Shown here in pieces: positions 1 through 9,714 of a stretch of DNA of 17,622 nt (positions are counted from its first letter, which is position 1; each line of letters starts with the position of its first letter). Both the position numbers and the translations under genes were made by a program. Under the pieces are notes generated by a model. That model was not told the DNA's origin, did not search any database, and was given only the letters and a program-made list of their open reading frames with translations. The stretch covers positions 1-17,622 of the forward strand of contig JADGIZ010000263.1 of NCBI GenBank assembly GCA_027604665.1, read 5' to 3'. This DNA is from Polyrhizophydium stewartii. Taxonomy: Eukaryota; Chytridiomycota; Chytridiomycetes; Rhizophydiales.

Positions 1-204
1 GGTTTGGAAGCGTCTCGGGCGCGCCGAGGGGTGCGCGGCCGGTTGGCGGGACGCACCGTGAGGTGACAGCCGCGCCGGGCGTGACGGCGGCTTCCGCGCG
101 CAGCCCCCGCACCGAGACGCTGCGCTGCGTTACCCTGCGCTGCAGCCCCGTCGCGCCGCAATCTCGCGATCCACGCACCGCGCTGACGCCTGCTCCTCAC
201 GCAG

Positions 205-802
205 TCGGGCGGCTCCGTCTTTGCCCAGCCCGACCCGGCCGCATCGGTCTTTGTGCCCGAGATCGACCCGGAGCCCATCCGGTGAGCGCATGCCGTGCAG
301 CTGCACCGCGCCCGCACCGTCCTGACCCGCTCGGCTGCGCAGCGAGTGGCGCGAGCGCTTCAACGCCACCGTCGCCGACCGCGATGCCCGCTCCCGCGAC
401 AAGCACGAGCAGATCCTCGCCCAGGCAAAGGAGAGCCTCGAGCGCTTCTACGCAGAGTACTCGGAGAAGAAGGCAAAGAGCATCTCGCGCAACAAGGAGC
501 TCGAGAAGACCCTGATTGCCGCCCGCGACGACTCGACCTCGGGCACGATCTGGGTGCGGTCGCCGCAACATGACTCGCTTCGCCAGCCCGCCGTCTGCTG
601 ACAATGTCGCCTGCAGGAACGTGTCGTCAAGCAGATCGAGACAACCCAGGCTGCCAAGGACAAGAAGGACGACAAGAAGGACAAGAAGAACAAGGGTCCC
701 GCCGATGCGTCCGCCCAGAAGCCCAAGGGCCGCGACACGGCCCGCTTCAAGCAGCTGCTCCTGTCGCTGCGCAGCGACAAGAATGCACCCACCGTGGCCT
801 GA
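205..802 (+). CDS. Clathrin light chain, 3' exons (5' end missing)
   Basis: Regulatory light chain of the clathrin triskelion, which binds the heavy chain on coated vesicles. Exons are 205-281, 343-553 and 617-802; introns 282-342 (GTGAGC...CAG, 61 nt) and 554-616 (GTGCGG...CAG, 63 nt) restore one frame. The product begins with an acidic/proline stretch, then EWRERF, a long charged helix rich in Glu, Lys and Arg, the motif TIWERVVKQIE, a Lys/Asp-rich linker and the end ARFKQLLLSLRSDKNAPTVA. The heptad helix, the Trp-containing block and the basic C-terminal block with its LLLSL run are typical of fungal light chains. The frame has a stop at 184-186, so an AG acceptor at 203-204 is required. 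No ATG occurs in 1-204, so the N-terminus lies outside the window; 1-57 followed by GTGAGG could be the preceding exon but shows no recognisable residues. It lies 129 bp upstream of the Zwilch-like gene. Confidence 0.8.
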
Positions 803-931
803 GCCGTTTCGCTAGATGCCTCTGGCCGTTGCATCCCGGCCCCCGCCTCCTCGAGTCCGTCCGTCTCGGCATCTCATTTTGCCTTGGCCCAAAAACACTT
901 GCCTTCTTTACCCGTCCGCACTCTGCCAACC

Positions 932-3663
932 ATGCTCTCGCACGCCGCGCCGCCCGCGAGCCCGCCGGCTCTCAGCGGCCTCGGCGACATGCTGCGCGCC
1001 ATCGCGGATGCCATGCGCAGCCGCACCGATTCCCCCGCCGTGCGTGAGCGCCGCGAGACTAGCGGCCGAGTGGCTTCTGCCTCCGCGGCTGACCGCCTTC
1101 GGACAGTCCCTCGACGCCATCGTCGCCGACTCGGCGCTGCTGTGGCCGCTGCACACAGCCGTGCAGCACCCCGCACGAGCGCTCCTTGGCAGCCAGCCGT
1201 TCGTCCTCGTTTCGGCACTGCCCGCAGACGCCTCCGACGGCGCGGCACACACCCACTCGCTCAGACTCGTGTCGCATCCCGTCGTCCATGTCCGGGACGC
1301 CGCCGCTGGCCCGGACCTCTCCCACACGGCATCGCCAGAGTCCGGATGGTCCCACCTGCAGCCGCTCGCGCTGGACGACTGCAGGTCCGTGCCATGCGCC
1401 ACTGCACACAGCTCGCTCAGACCACGTCTCACACCGCTCCCAGGTTCCTGCTCTCGTCCGTCATGCTCGAGGCACGAGAGCACGTCGTCGTTCCGATCGT
1501 GTGCCTCGTCCAGACGGCGCCCGACACGCACTCGTTCATGGCCCTCTGCCCAACACCCGCATCGGGTCCAGCGATCCTGCATCTTGAAGACCGCGGTGCG
1601 CACGGCTGCCGCTGCCAGCCGCCTGCAAGCCCGCCTGCTCGCGATGCTGACGGCTTCTGGAAGGCATGATCGACCCAAAGAACGCCGCCGCACTTAACGC
1701 TGTCTCGCCGCTCGTTGTTGCATCGAGCTTGAATCCATCCCAGATCAAGGCTGCGTGCCATGCGCAGTACGAAATCCTCTCTCGCCCTTCAATCGACCTG
1801 TTCGACGGCCAGCGCTTCAGCACCATCTCGCTCGCGGTGTTCTGGGACGCCTATGTGCCGAATCCGCTCAGCCTGCCATCCATCCCGCGGCACGCCAAGC
1901 TGGTGCGTCGAGGCGGGCCTGGATCGCTCTAACCGCGCGCACGGGCTGATGCTGCATCTGCGCGCAGACGATCCACTGCGAGCCCGGGTCGTGCGATACA
2001 GAGAACCACATTGGCATTGCGGATATCCGCAAGCAGCTCGAGACGCTTGCTGAGTGGAACGTGCTGCGCGAGTCCCATCCCGAGTGGACCGTGTGTGGTG
2101 TAGCGGCTCCTGGTGACGACGACATGGACACGAGTCCGCCAGATGACGCTCAAGCCCAGCCCAAACCGCTTCTCTCGGCGGCCGTGGATGCGTTCCTAGA
2201 AAGTAGGCAGAAGCGCCTCCACATGTGTGGCCGACGGCTCGAGACTGACCGTTTGGCGCTTCATCCCGGATCGACCCAGCTGTGCGAGCGTCGGCTGATC
2301 CTGCCTCGGCAAATGGCGCTGCATCCAGTTCTACGGCCGTTCCAACAACCAAGGCCTCGGCGTCAAGCACGCACATGCTCGTGGATGGCTTCGGCGCCAT
2401 TCGCCAGCGCACCGAGTTTGATTTTGCCGAGCAGATGTGGCTGTTTTTCCATCGTACGTCCCTCTTGTCTGCACGCTGCGATAGGATGCTCTTGCTAAAA
2501 ATCTTCTCCTTGATCTGCCGGACACGATTGACGCCTTTGTCGATGCATGTGATGGTGGGCGGGCGGATCGGCGGATGCGTGCCCTTCAGGAGCAGAGCGC
2601 CGCGACGACATGGTCGATGCACTCACAGCCGTGATAGAAGAGCTCGAGACGGGCCGCCTGCTCCCGCGCGTGGCCAAGGACAACCTATGCTCGCTGGCCA
2701 ACGTGATCCGGAGCTGCCTCAAGCTGGCCGCCCAGCAGCATAGCACGGACGCGCGCGAGCAGCGCGAGTCGATTTCGGCCACGTTCGACTTTTGGCTCGA
2801 GCAACCGCTCGAGTGTCTGGTCGATGCAGGCATATGGAAGCTCAAGCGCGATTACCAGGTCTTCTTTCTGGAAGGAAACGTCGCGTCGCGGCATCAGCTG
2901 GTGCGTTGCAGCGACCTTGTCCGAGTGTGGGTGCAGACCCATCATACTTTGCTGGCTTGCGTCTGCGTGCATGCGGAGCGAGCGTGAACAGAAAGGCGTG
3001 CGGCTGATATTGGCTTTGGCGGTCCAGGAGCCTTTCATCGACCCCACGCTGGCCCTGGGCGACCAGATCCAGAGGCTGTGGTGCCTCCACCGCGTACTCG
3101 AGGTCTACAACCTCGTCAAGACCAACATCCTTGCGCTTCCGGACCAAGTCACGCGCGCTATTGTACAGGCGACGCTGCGTTATTACAAGTCAATGCTGGA
3201 TGCGCCAGCAGAAGCCAGCGGCGACGACAGTGAGATGGAAGGAAACAGTGGCGCGAGCTCGCGCTCGTGGGACCAGCCGCTTGTTCTCGAGGTCGCGATG
3301 CCCAAGTTCTCGGCCGAGTCGCAAAAGGCAGTGGCCGCACTGTGCAGCAGGTGCGTGGTGCGCGCGGCGGCGGCACGCTTCTCCCGCTGCTGACCAAAGG
3401 CGTTCCCGCGAAGCTTTGACGCGTCGATGTGGATGGCGGCGGTTCCACTTGGTGTCGATGGTGCATCCAAGGCCATCGTGGTGCTGGACCAGGCGTCGGC
3501 GCTCGTGCACGTTGGCGGCGAGCTGGGCGACGAGATCAGGCGCAGCGTCGAGGCCGCCGCTGCGCAGAGCTGGGTGCCGGGCGACCGCGCCGTGCCCGTC
3601 CGCGCCGTGGTCGGCAAGGTGCACATCGGCGTGCGGCTCGCCTGCGAGGCTGGCCCCGAGTGA
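932..3663 (+). CDS. Zwilch-like kinetochore protein (RZZ complex)
   Basis: Zwilch is a subunit of the Rod-Zw10-Zwilch complex, which sits on unattached kinetochores, recruits dynein and Mad1-Mad2 and forms the corona. Proposed exons: 932-1039, 1107-1384, 1444-1595, 1664-1902, 1968-2202, 2280-2453, 2590-2900, 3028-3350, 3414-3663; together 689 residues (human about 590). Introns are mostly 59-77 nt, two are longer (136 and 127 nt), and CTGAC/CTGAT precedes several acceptors. The strongest support is the C-terminal half, which lines up with animal Zwilch in order: EFDFAEQMW, then VDALTAVIEELETGRLLPRV, then LVDAGIWKLKRDYQVFFLEG, then IQRLWCLHRVLEV, then ATLRYYKSMLDA. The N-terminal half is more divergent but keeps QPFVLVSALP-like and SLAVFWDAYVPNP-like blocks. 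The last exon, beyond the aligned part, is an unrecognised extension. Start chosen as the first ATG that splices in frame. Exons 7 and 9 have the least certain borders. Confidence 0.8.
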
Positions 3664-3692
3664 ACGATGTGTGCGATTCATTGGGAGACACC

Positions 3693-4424
3693 TTACTTCC
3701 CGCGGTGCGCGACAAAGGCGGCGGCGATGCTGCTGCCGGCGCGGATGTCGGCCATGCAGCGGGCGTCGATCTCGGTGTTGCGGGCGGCCAGGGCGGCGAC
3801 CCGGCGCACGAGCGCCCGCGGGATGCGCACGACGCCGTCGCAGTCGGCCAGGATGATGTCGCCCGTCGCGACGTGCACGGGCGGCACCGGCACCTCGCCC
3901 TCGACTCCCGTGGCCGGCGTGCGCACCGTCACGCTGCCGCCCACGCCCGCGAGCCGCACAAACGGCGCCAGGCCCAGCGTTGACGTGCCCGCCGCGAACA
4001 CGGGCACGCCCGTGGCGAGCAGCTCGCGCATGTCGCGCACCCGGCCGACAACCACCGCGCCGCGCACGCCGAGCGCCTTGCAGCGCGCGGCCATCAGCCC
4101 GCCGAACACGGCGTTGGGCGACGGCGGGTAGGCCATCACCACGACGCTGCCCGGCGGCGCCTGGTCCATGTGGTGCCACGGCTGCGTCGGCGCTGCCGGC
4201 GTTGGTGTCGGCGACGACGCCGCCACAAACTCCATCGTGAACGCAGGCCCGCACACCCGCGCCTCCAGGTCCGCGTGCGGGCTCGGAATGACCTGCCTGA
4301 TGTCCGTCAGCTGCCCAAAGGCGCCAGCGTCCTCGGCCATGAGCTTGCTGAGCGCATCCGACACGTCGCACGACGTGAACGGCTCGAGCAGCTTGATCGC
4401 CTCTTCGTCGCTGATGCCTGCCAT
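3693..4424 (-). CDS. RraA-like 4-hydroxy-4-methyl-2-oxoglutarate aldolase / oxaloacetate decarboxylase
   Basis: Single-exon protein of 243 residues in the RraA / HMG-CHA aldolase family, to which yeast YER010C belongs. Family members cleave 4-hydroxy-4-methyl-2-oxoglutarate to two pyruvates and decarboxylate oxaloacetate using a divalent metal. The opening CDVSDAL, the block NAVFGGLMAARCKALG and the motif GAVVVGRVRDM with the catalytic Arg130-Asp131 pair are visible, followed by PVFAAGTSTLG and the C-terminal block GDIILADCDGVVRIP, all in family order. An Ala/Pro/Thr-rich insert lies at about residues 68-90. The usual Asp of the DGxxRD motif is Val here. Start: the frame stays open upstream, but the only nearby alternative initiator is TTG at 4445, so the ATG at 4424 is preferred. 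The sequence just before this ATG ends in CAAACAG, so an upstream spliced leader is possible. The stop is 29 nt from the convergent Zwilch stop. Substrate is inferred from the family only. Confidence 0.85.
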   Translation of the reverse strand: MAGISDEEAIKLLEPFTSCDVSDALSKLMAEDAGAFGQLTDIRQVIPSPHADLEARVCGPAFTMEFVAASSPTPTPAAPTQPWHHMDQAPPGSVVVMAYPPSPNAVFGGLMAARCKALGVRGAVVVGRVRDMRELLATGVPVFAAGTSTLGLAPFVRLAGVGGSVTVRTPATGVEGEVPVPPVHVATGDIILADCDGVVRIPRALVRRVAALAARNTEIDARCMADIRAGSSIAAAFVAHRGK

Positions 4425-4574
4425 CTGTTTGGGGAAGCCCGCCAATGGCGACTGGGGTGGCCTTCAACCCTCCCCGGGCGACCGGTGCCTCCGTGGCCCT
4501 GTGATCTCGTGCTCGCTGCCCGAGATCTCCCTCGGACGTGGCCCTCTCTGGACATCTCGCCCAGGCTTTCTCCA
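4425..4574. promoter_or_regulatory. Bidirectional promoter region (150 bp)
   Basis: Only 150 bp separate the ATG of the RraA-like gene (minus strand) and the ATG of the glucuronokinase fusion (plus strand), so both promoters and both 5' leaders must share this interval or overlap the genes. I see no TATA box. The segment is GC-rich with pyrimidine-rich patches next to the plus-strand start. The role is inferred from gene orientation alone. Confidence 0.45.
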
Positions 4575-6769
4575 ATGATCGTCATCGTCGCCGCGACCCA
4601 CCGCAGCCTGCGGGCCGAGGTCGACCTCGCGGCGGTGCGCAGCCCCGTCCCCGCGAGCTGCCCGCCTGCCCAGCGACCCACGAAACCTGACTCCCCCTCT
4701 CCCTCTCCCCATTACAGGCGAAACTCGACCCGGACTCGCTGTCGCTCTACGGCCTGCCCAAGGGCCTGTTCCCCCTCGATGGGCGGCCGTCGCTGACTTG
4801 GTGGTGGCGACACCACACGGCGGCGTCGGCCGAGCCCGTCTGCGTCGTCGTCGGGACGGACAGGCATGTGTCGTCCGAGTCCGCACACCCTTTCTCGGCC
4901 GATGCCAGCCTTGCTGACTGCGCTGTCTGCAGCTTCAAGCAGTACGAGCGCTGGGCAATGGAGGTCGGCCTCGATCCCGAGCGGGTGCTGAGCACGGGCA
5001 CCAGCGACCAGCAAGACCCCATGTGCGTGCTGTGCCGCAGCGTGCCGCCCCATGTGCCTTGTCCGGTGCTCACCAGCGTGGCTTACGAGTGCAGGGACGC
5101 CGTGCTGGATGCACTTCGTCTGGCGTTGAAACTCGCCCAGACCGGCGAGAGCGACTCCGTCAGCGAGATCACGATCCTTGGCGACGACTTTGTCCCTGAT
5201 CCGGCAGTCACTGGTTCGTGGCGGCTCAGCGGGCCAAACAGCGCATCGGTCCTCGACTCGAGTGACGGCCGCCCGCTGCTCGCGCTCAAGTTCCACCAGT
5301 CGCTGGCGTCTGCCGTCCTACGATTCGTTGAGCAGGAGCTGCTGCACAGCGACGTGACAACACCGACTGCATTCGAGCGCCTGCTTGTCTGGCTCGACAA
5401 GAATGCGTCGCTCCACCGCCAGCGTCTGCCGCAGGACCATCCGCTGCTGCTCTGGATGAGCCGCTCGCTGTCGCTGAGCGATTATCTGTCCATCTGGCGC
5501 CACCGCGTGCCCACCACGACCGCTGCGACGCGACAAGTTGCGGCGGCCGACCCGCTGCAGCCGATCCACTCGCGAGTGTGCGCACGCATCGGCCTCATCG
5601 GCAACCCGAGCGACGGGTTCTTCGGCCGGACCATCTCCACCGTCATCTCCAACTTCTGGGCCGAGGTGACGCTCGTGCCAAACGCCCGCTCCGACGACAC
5701 GACCATCGCGATTCGTGGCAACCCGATCTGCGATCCGTTCGAGTTTGGCCGCATCCAGGCAGTCAGGAGCGCCACCGCCAAGGACGGCTATGACGGCGCG
5801 GTCCGGCTGTTTCTGGCCACCATGTCTGTCTTTGTCGACTACTGCCTGGCGCAGGGCGTTGATCTGTCAAGGCGCGGGGCATCGGTGCTCTACCGGACCA
5901 ACATTCCACGGTGAGTGCCCCGAGGAGATCTCGCTGCCTCTTTGCAACCGGCTGACTCGCGCCGCACGCATACAGCCAGGTTGGCCTTGCCGGAAGCTCG
6001 GCGCTCGTGACGGCGTTCCTCAAGGCGCTCATCGCGCACTACGCCGTGCCAGAGTCAGTCCTCCCGCTGCACATCCAGCCGAACCTGGCGCTGTCCGCCG
6101 AGCGCGACCAGCTAGGCATCGCCGCGGGGCACCAGGACCGAGTCGTGCAGGCGTACGGCGGGTGCGTCTTCATGGACTTTGACAAGGCGCATATGACGAC
6201 GCACGGGTATGGCAAGTACGAGCAGCTGCCGCCCGACATTGTGCCCCAAGGATTGTGGATGGGTGAGAGCCATCGAGATCGAGTCGCATGCTCGTTTGCG
6301 CCAATCCATGCATGCCCTCTGACCTCTTGATGTCGTTCGGAAAGCATACGTGCGCCAGCCCAAGGAGTCTGGCAAGGTGCACAACAACATCAAGTCCCGC
6401 TTCCAGCAGGGCGACCCGCAAGTGATTGCAGCCATGTCGCGCTTCGCCGCCATCGCAACCGAAGCGCGAGAGGCACTCCTCGCCAAGAATCGCCCCGCAT
6501 TGGCCCGCCTCATGGACTCCAACTTTGATCAGCGCCGCGAGCTGTATGGTGATGCCGTCATTGGGCCGCAGACGCTGCGCATGATTGAGCTCGCCCGCGC
6601 ACACGGCCACGCGGCCAAGCTGTCCGGAAGCGGCGGGTGCGTCATTGGGCTCAGGCGCGATGCAGATGAATCGACGGCTGCCGAGCAAACAAGGAAGCTG
6701 CGCCTCGCCCTCGAGCGCGAGGGGTTCGTCTTTTGCTTCGTCCGCACCGGCAGCGAAGCGAACCCATGA
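4575..6769 (+). CDS. Nucleotidyltransferase-like domain fused to glucuronokinase (GHMP kinase)
   Basis: Exons 4575-4634, 4718-5910, 5976-6262 and 6345-6769 give 654 residues. From about residue 310 the protein matches plant glucuronokinase, which phosphorylates D-glucuronate to glucuronate 1-phosphate: RIGLIGNPSDGFFGRTIS, then TNIPRQVGLAGSSALV (GHMP ATP loop, about 415-427), LSAERDQLGIAAGHQDRVVQ, MDFDKAHM, PKESGKVHNNIKSRF and KLSGSGGCVIG near 605. Residues 1-290 resemble a sugar-1-phosphate nucleotidyltransferase: a hydrophobic first strand, LPKGLFPLDGRPSL, a QYERWAMEVGL helix, ITILGDDF and LSLSDYLSIW. The usual Gly-rich GxGTR loop after the first strand is not recognisable (AATHRSLR instead), so this domain may be inactive. 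The layout mirrors the plant bifunctional fucokinase/GDP-fucose pyrophosphorylase. If active, the fusion could carry glucuronate to UDP-glucuronate; that is inference. Residues in 4870-4932 may be an unspliced in-frame intron. Confidence 0.85.
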
Positions 6770-6826
6770 TATCAGATCGAGCAATTGAATGAAACACAGG
6801 CGGATGACGTCTACGGAAGATGCTTT

Positions 6827-6895
6827 GTTGTGAGTGTGAGTGTGGGTGTGAGCGTGAGTGTGTGTGTGCTTGTAGATTGTGAGTGTGAGTGTGGG
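6827..6895. repeat. GT-rich (GTGAGT/GTGTGT) simple repeat
   Basis: Imperfect runs of GTGAGTGTGAGTGTGG units and a GTGTGTGTG core lie between the convergent stops of the glucuronokinase fusion (6769) and the carrier gene (7234). It is probably in 3' untranslated or intergenic sequence. Confidence 0.8.
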
Positions 6896-7053
6896 ATGGT
6901 TGAATGGCGGCGGTTAAAGAGCGGGCAGCATGGTGGGGGCGGGGTCGCGGACAAAGAAGCAGGGGTAGCGAGGAAGACGGTCCGATCGCACAGAAACATG
7001 CAGGCAGGCAGATAAACTACGACAGATGTCTTGAGCATAGTGAAACGTAGATC

Positions 7054-7098
7054 AAAAAAAAAAGCAGCAGCAGCAGAAGCAGCAGCACCACCAGGATA
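7054..7098. repeat. A10 run followed by CAG/CAC trinucleotide repeat
   Basis: Ten consecutive A at 7054-7063 are followed by an imperfect (GCA)n tract with CAC units near the end. It lies about 135 bp downstream of the carrier stop codon on the minus strand. The rest of 6770-7233 shows no further gene: short frames there carry low-complexity residues only. Confidence 0.7.
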
Positions 7099-7233
7099 GT
7101 CACGACCACCGGCGTGCTCTCTCCTGATGGTGTGGTGCCAGAGAATCCTCTCCCCTTCTGTTTCAGACCAGACCAACCCCTTGCGGGCTGCGAGAAGCCC
7201 GCCATGTGCCACATTGCCGGCGACAAGGAGGCA

Positions 7234-9714
7234 TCACGGAATCTCGAGTGCGCACTTGGACTTTTCGTACACCCAGTAGCTGATCGAGACGGCCGGCAGG
7301 ACCTTGAGCAGCGTCGGCATAAGGCCCTTGTAGAACCCGGCAAAGCCCTCTTTGACAAACGTCTTTTGCACCACCTCGAACGAATTGCGGTAAAATGTCG
7401 GATGGCTGGGCGTGCCCTGCGCCTGCAGCCGCGTGCGCACCAGCGAGAGCGGGTACACCAGCACGGCGCCGCATGTCCCACTCGTCATGCCAAACATCAG
7501 AATCAGCGGCGTGCTGAGATGCGTCGGCTCGGCTCCGTTCGATGCCGCGTCAGCGCGCGAGCGGTTCCATGCGACATACGACTGCTTGAGCGTCTCAAAC
7601 ACGGCCAGATCGACGCCCGCGTAAGGCACAATGCCAATGAGCGCCGGAATGCAGCCGCGGTAAAACGCGCGGATGCCGCCCTCGGCCCACAGATGCCGCA
7701 CCGTCGCCAGCACGCTCGGGTCCTTGTGCAGCTGCCCGCTCGACGCGAGCCGCGCGAGCTTGTGTGGCGGGCCGTTGGTGATTTGCGCCATCATGCAGGT
7801 CTTGGTCGTTTCGATGGGATAAATAGCAAACTGCGACACAAGGCCTGCAATACCGCCCGCCACAAAGCGCCCGACGAGGCCGAGCGAGTCGGAGCCTTGC
7901 GCCGCTGGCGTCGATGCCGCCGACGCGTTGGTGCCGTTCCGGCCTATCCAGCCGCGGATCAGGTCCTTGGAGTACTCAAACACAAAGAACTTGAGCGCCG
8001 ACTCGGGAATGATCTTGATGATGTTGAGGCCGTTGCCGCGGTAAAACGACATCAGGCCGCCGTCCTCGTAGATCTTGCGGACGGCGGATGCAAGCTGGTT
8101 GAAGTAGGACGTCTTTGTCTGGAGCGTCTGCGTCTGCAGTAGAACCTGCACGGCGTCGACTGTCAGCGAGACGCATGCCCAGATGCAGCACTCTGCAACC
8201 GCGTCATTCTCAGCCGCACCTTCAAGCGATCGAGTGGCGCTGTGGCCGTGCGGCTGACAGCGCCAGCGATGCCGCCGGCCAAAAAGTACTTGAGCCGCAG
8301 TGTGAGGCCCGAGATGGAGATGGCGTCGGGCAGCGAAACGGCGTCCGAGTTGAAGTCGACATTGGACACTGTGTTGTAGAACTTGAGGACGTTTTTGAGT
8401 GTCGTGCGGTGCGGCAGCAGCAGCAGGTAATCCTGGTCGTGGCAGCGCGATATATGCATCAGCGCTCACAAGGTTCATCATTACAGCAGCAGCCGCCGTG
8501 CCACGCCGCGGCCCGCTCACCCGCCACTCGAAAAAGTCGATGACGCCGTCCTTGTCCTTGTCGACGTGCTCGATAAACTGCTGCAGCTCGGCCTCGGACA
8601 CGTCGATGCCGGCGCGGCGGACGGATGACAGCAGCGTCGAGAGGTGGATGACGTTGTCGTTTCCGGTGTCGATCTGGCGCACGTGGCGGGACAGGGCGGG
8701 AGGGGCGTTGCCGTGGCGGCGGAATGTCGAGGCAATTCGTGGCAGCAGTGGCGTACGTGGTCGGCGTGGTCAGCAACCGCGCAGCATGCGCTCCAGAGAC
8801 AGATGCCTGCAGGGTAAATGCGAGTGCCTGCGGCGATCGGCCGGGCGCATATTCCGCTGCACAGCTGCGCACGGGCTGGGCGATGCTGCGCACCTCTTGG
8901 AAGAGCTCGAGCAGTTCCTTCTCCTTCTCCTTGACGAAGGACTCGAACTCGGCAAAGGTGATGCGGCCGTCGGCCGTCTTGTCGCAGGCCTTTACAAGCT
9001 CGCGGGCGTACATGACAGTAGAGCCGAGCGGAATGTTCTCGAGCACGCCGCGCACGGCGGCGTCGGGATCCACGCCGTCGTCGGCTGCCGCAGTGGCGGC
9101 GGCGGCGGCGGCTGTCGGCGCTGCTGTCGCTGTCGCTGCGGGCGAGACGCCGGCACCGGTTGCGGTGGCCGGTAATGCATTCCGCTGTGCTGCGGCCACG
9201 GGCGGCGGTATTTGCGACTGCCCGCGCGGCTGCGGCGAGGGCGCCGGCGCGGCCTGCAGGGCCGGCTTTGTTGTCGACGGCGGCGCCGTCTGGCCAAAGG
9301 CGATTTCGTCCAACCGGCGGACGATGCTGTCGGCGTCGAGATAGCCCTGCCCGCGCTGGTCGAGGCGGTCAAAGAGCGCCTTGATGCGGGCCCGGCGCGA
9401 GACCACGTCCTCGGCGCTCTTTGGGGCGGACGCGGTGCCGGAGCACGAGCGAGCGGGCGGCGGGCGGCGGGCAGCAGGCGGCGGGCGGCCGACGAGGCCA
9501 CATGCCAGACACGGTCAGTCAGCAGACAGGCTCTGCGCCGCGGTCGGCGGGCGGTCGGCGGCGGCCGCAGGCGGCCGCGCACGGGGCCGGACGGGCGGAT
9601 GGGGGTTGCGAGCGGCCCGGCAGCGTGTGCGTGGGCGGTGCGCACCAGCGGGTTGTCGGGAACGGGCGTGCTGCCGCCCAGAAAGTCGGCGTCGACCAAG
9701 CGCTCGCTCGACAT
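7234..9714 (-). CDS. EF-hand mitochondrial ATP-Mg/Pi carrier (SCaMC type)
   Basis: Calcium-regulated inner-membrane carrier of the SLC25A24/Sal1 type, expected to exchange ATP-Mg or ADP for phosphate. Exons in transcript order: 9714-9646, 9418-8894, 8673-8521, 8432-8220, 8145-7234, giving 623 residues; introns are 227, 220, 88 and 74 nt, all phase 0. The N-terminal part has four EF-hand regions: loop 2 (DKTADGRITFAE) and loop 4 (DKDKDGVIDFFE) are canonical, loops 1 and 3 degenerate. The C-terminal part has three carrier repeats with signatures APLDRLK, YPIETTK and YPLSLVR; Ser in the third is usual for this subfamily. FLAGGIAGAVSRT and FVAGGIAGLVSQ mark the odd helices. A Pro/Ala/Thr-rich insert of about 90 residues separates EF regions 1 and 2, making it longer than usual (about 475-500). 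The start exon was chosen because the downstream frame otherwise opens only with GTG, and no AG occurs between its CTGACTGAC motif and the acceptor. Confidence 0.85.

Noticed and set aside
1..57. Possible earlier exon of clathrin light chain ending at GTGAGG
   Set aside because: The phase fits, but the 19 residues (Arg/Gly/Ala-rich) show no light-chain feature and there is no start codon, so it was not annotated.
4425..4445. Upstream extension of the RraA-like protein by seven residues
   Set aside because: It needs a TTG start, which is unlikely in a eukaryote; the ATG at 4424 is at the expected place before the first conserved helix.
3190..4575. 461-codon open frame on the minus strand
   Set aside because: It overlaps the RraA-like gene in another frame and the antisense of Zwilch exons. 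Its composition is Arg/His/Gly/Ala-rich and it has no motif.
9404..9406. GTG as start of the EF-hand carrier
   Set aside because: A clean 23-codon first exon with ATG at 9714 splices in frame to 9418, with no AG between the branch-like motif and the acceptor.
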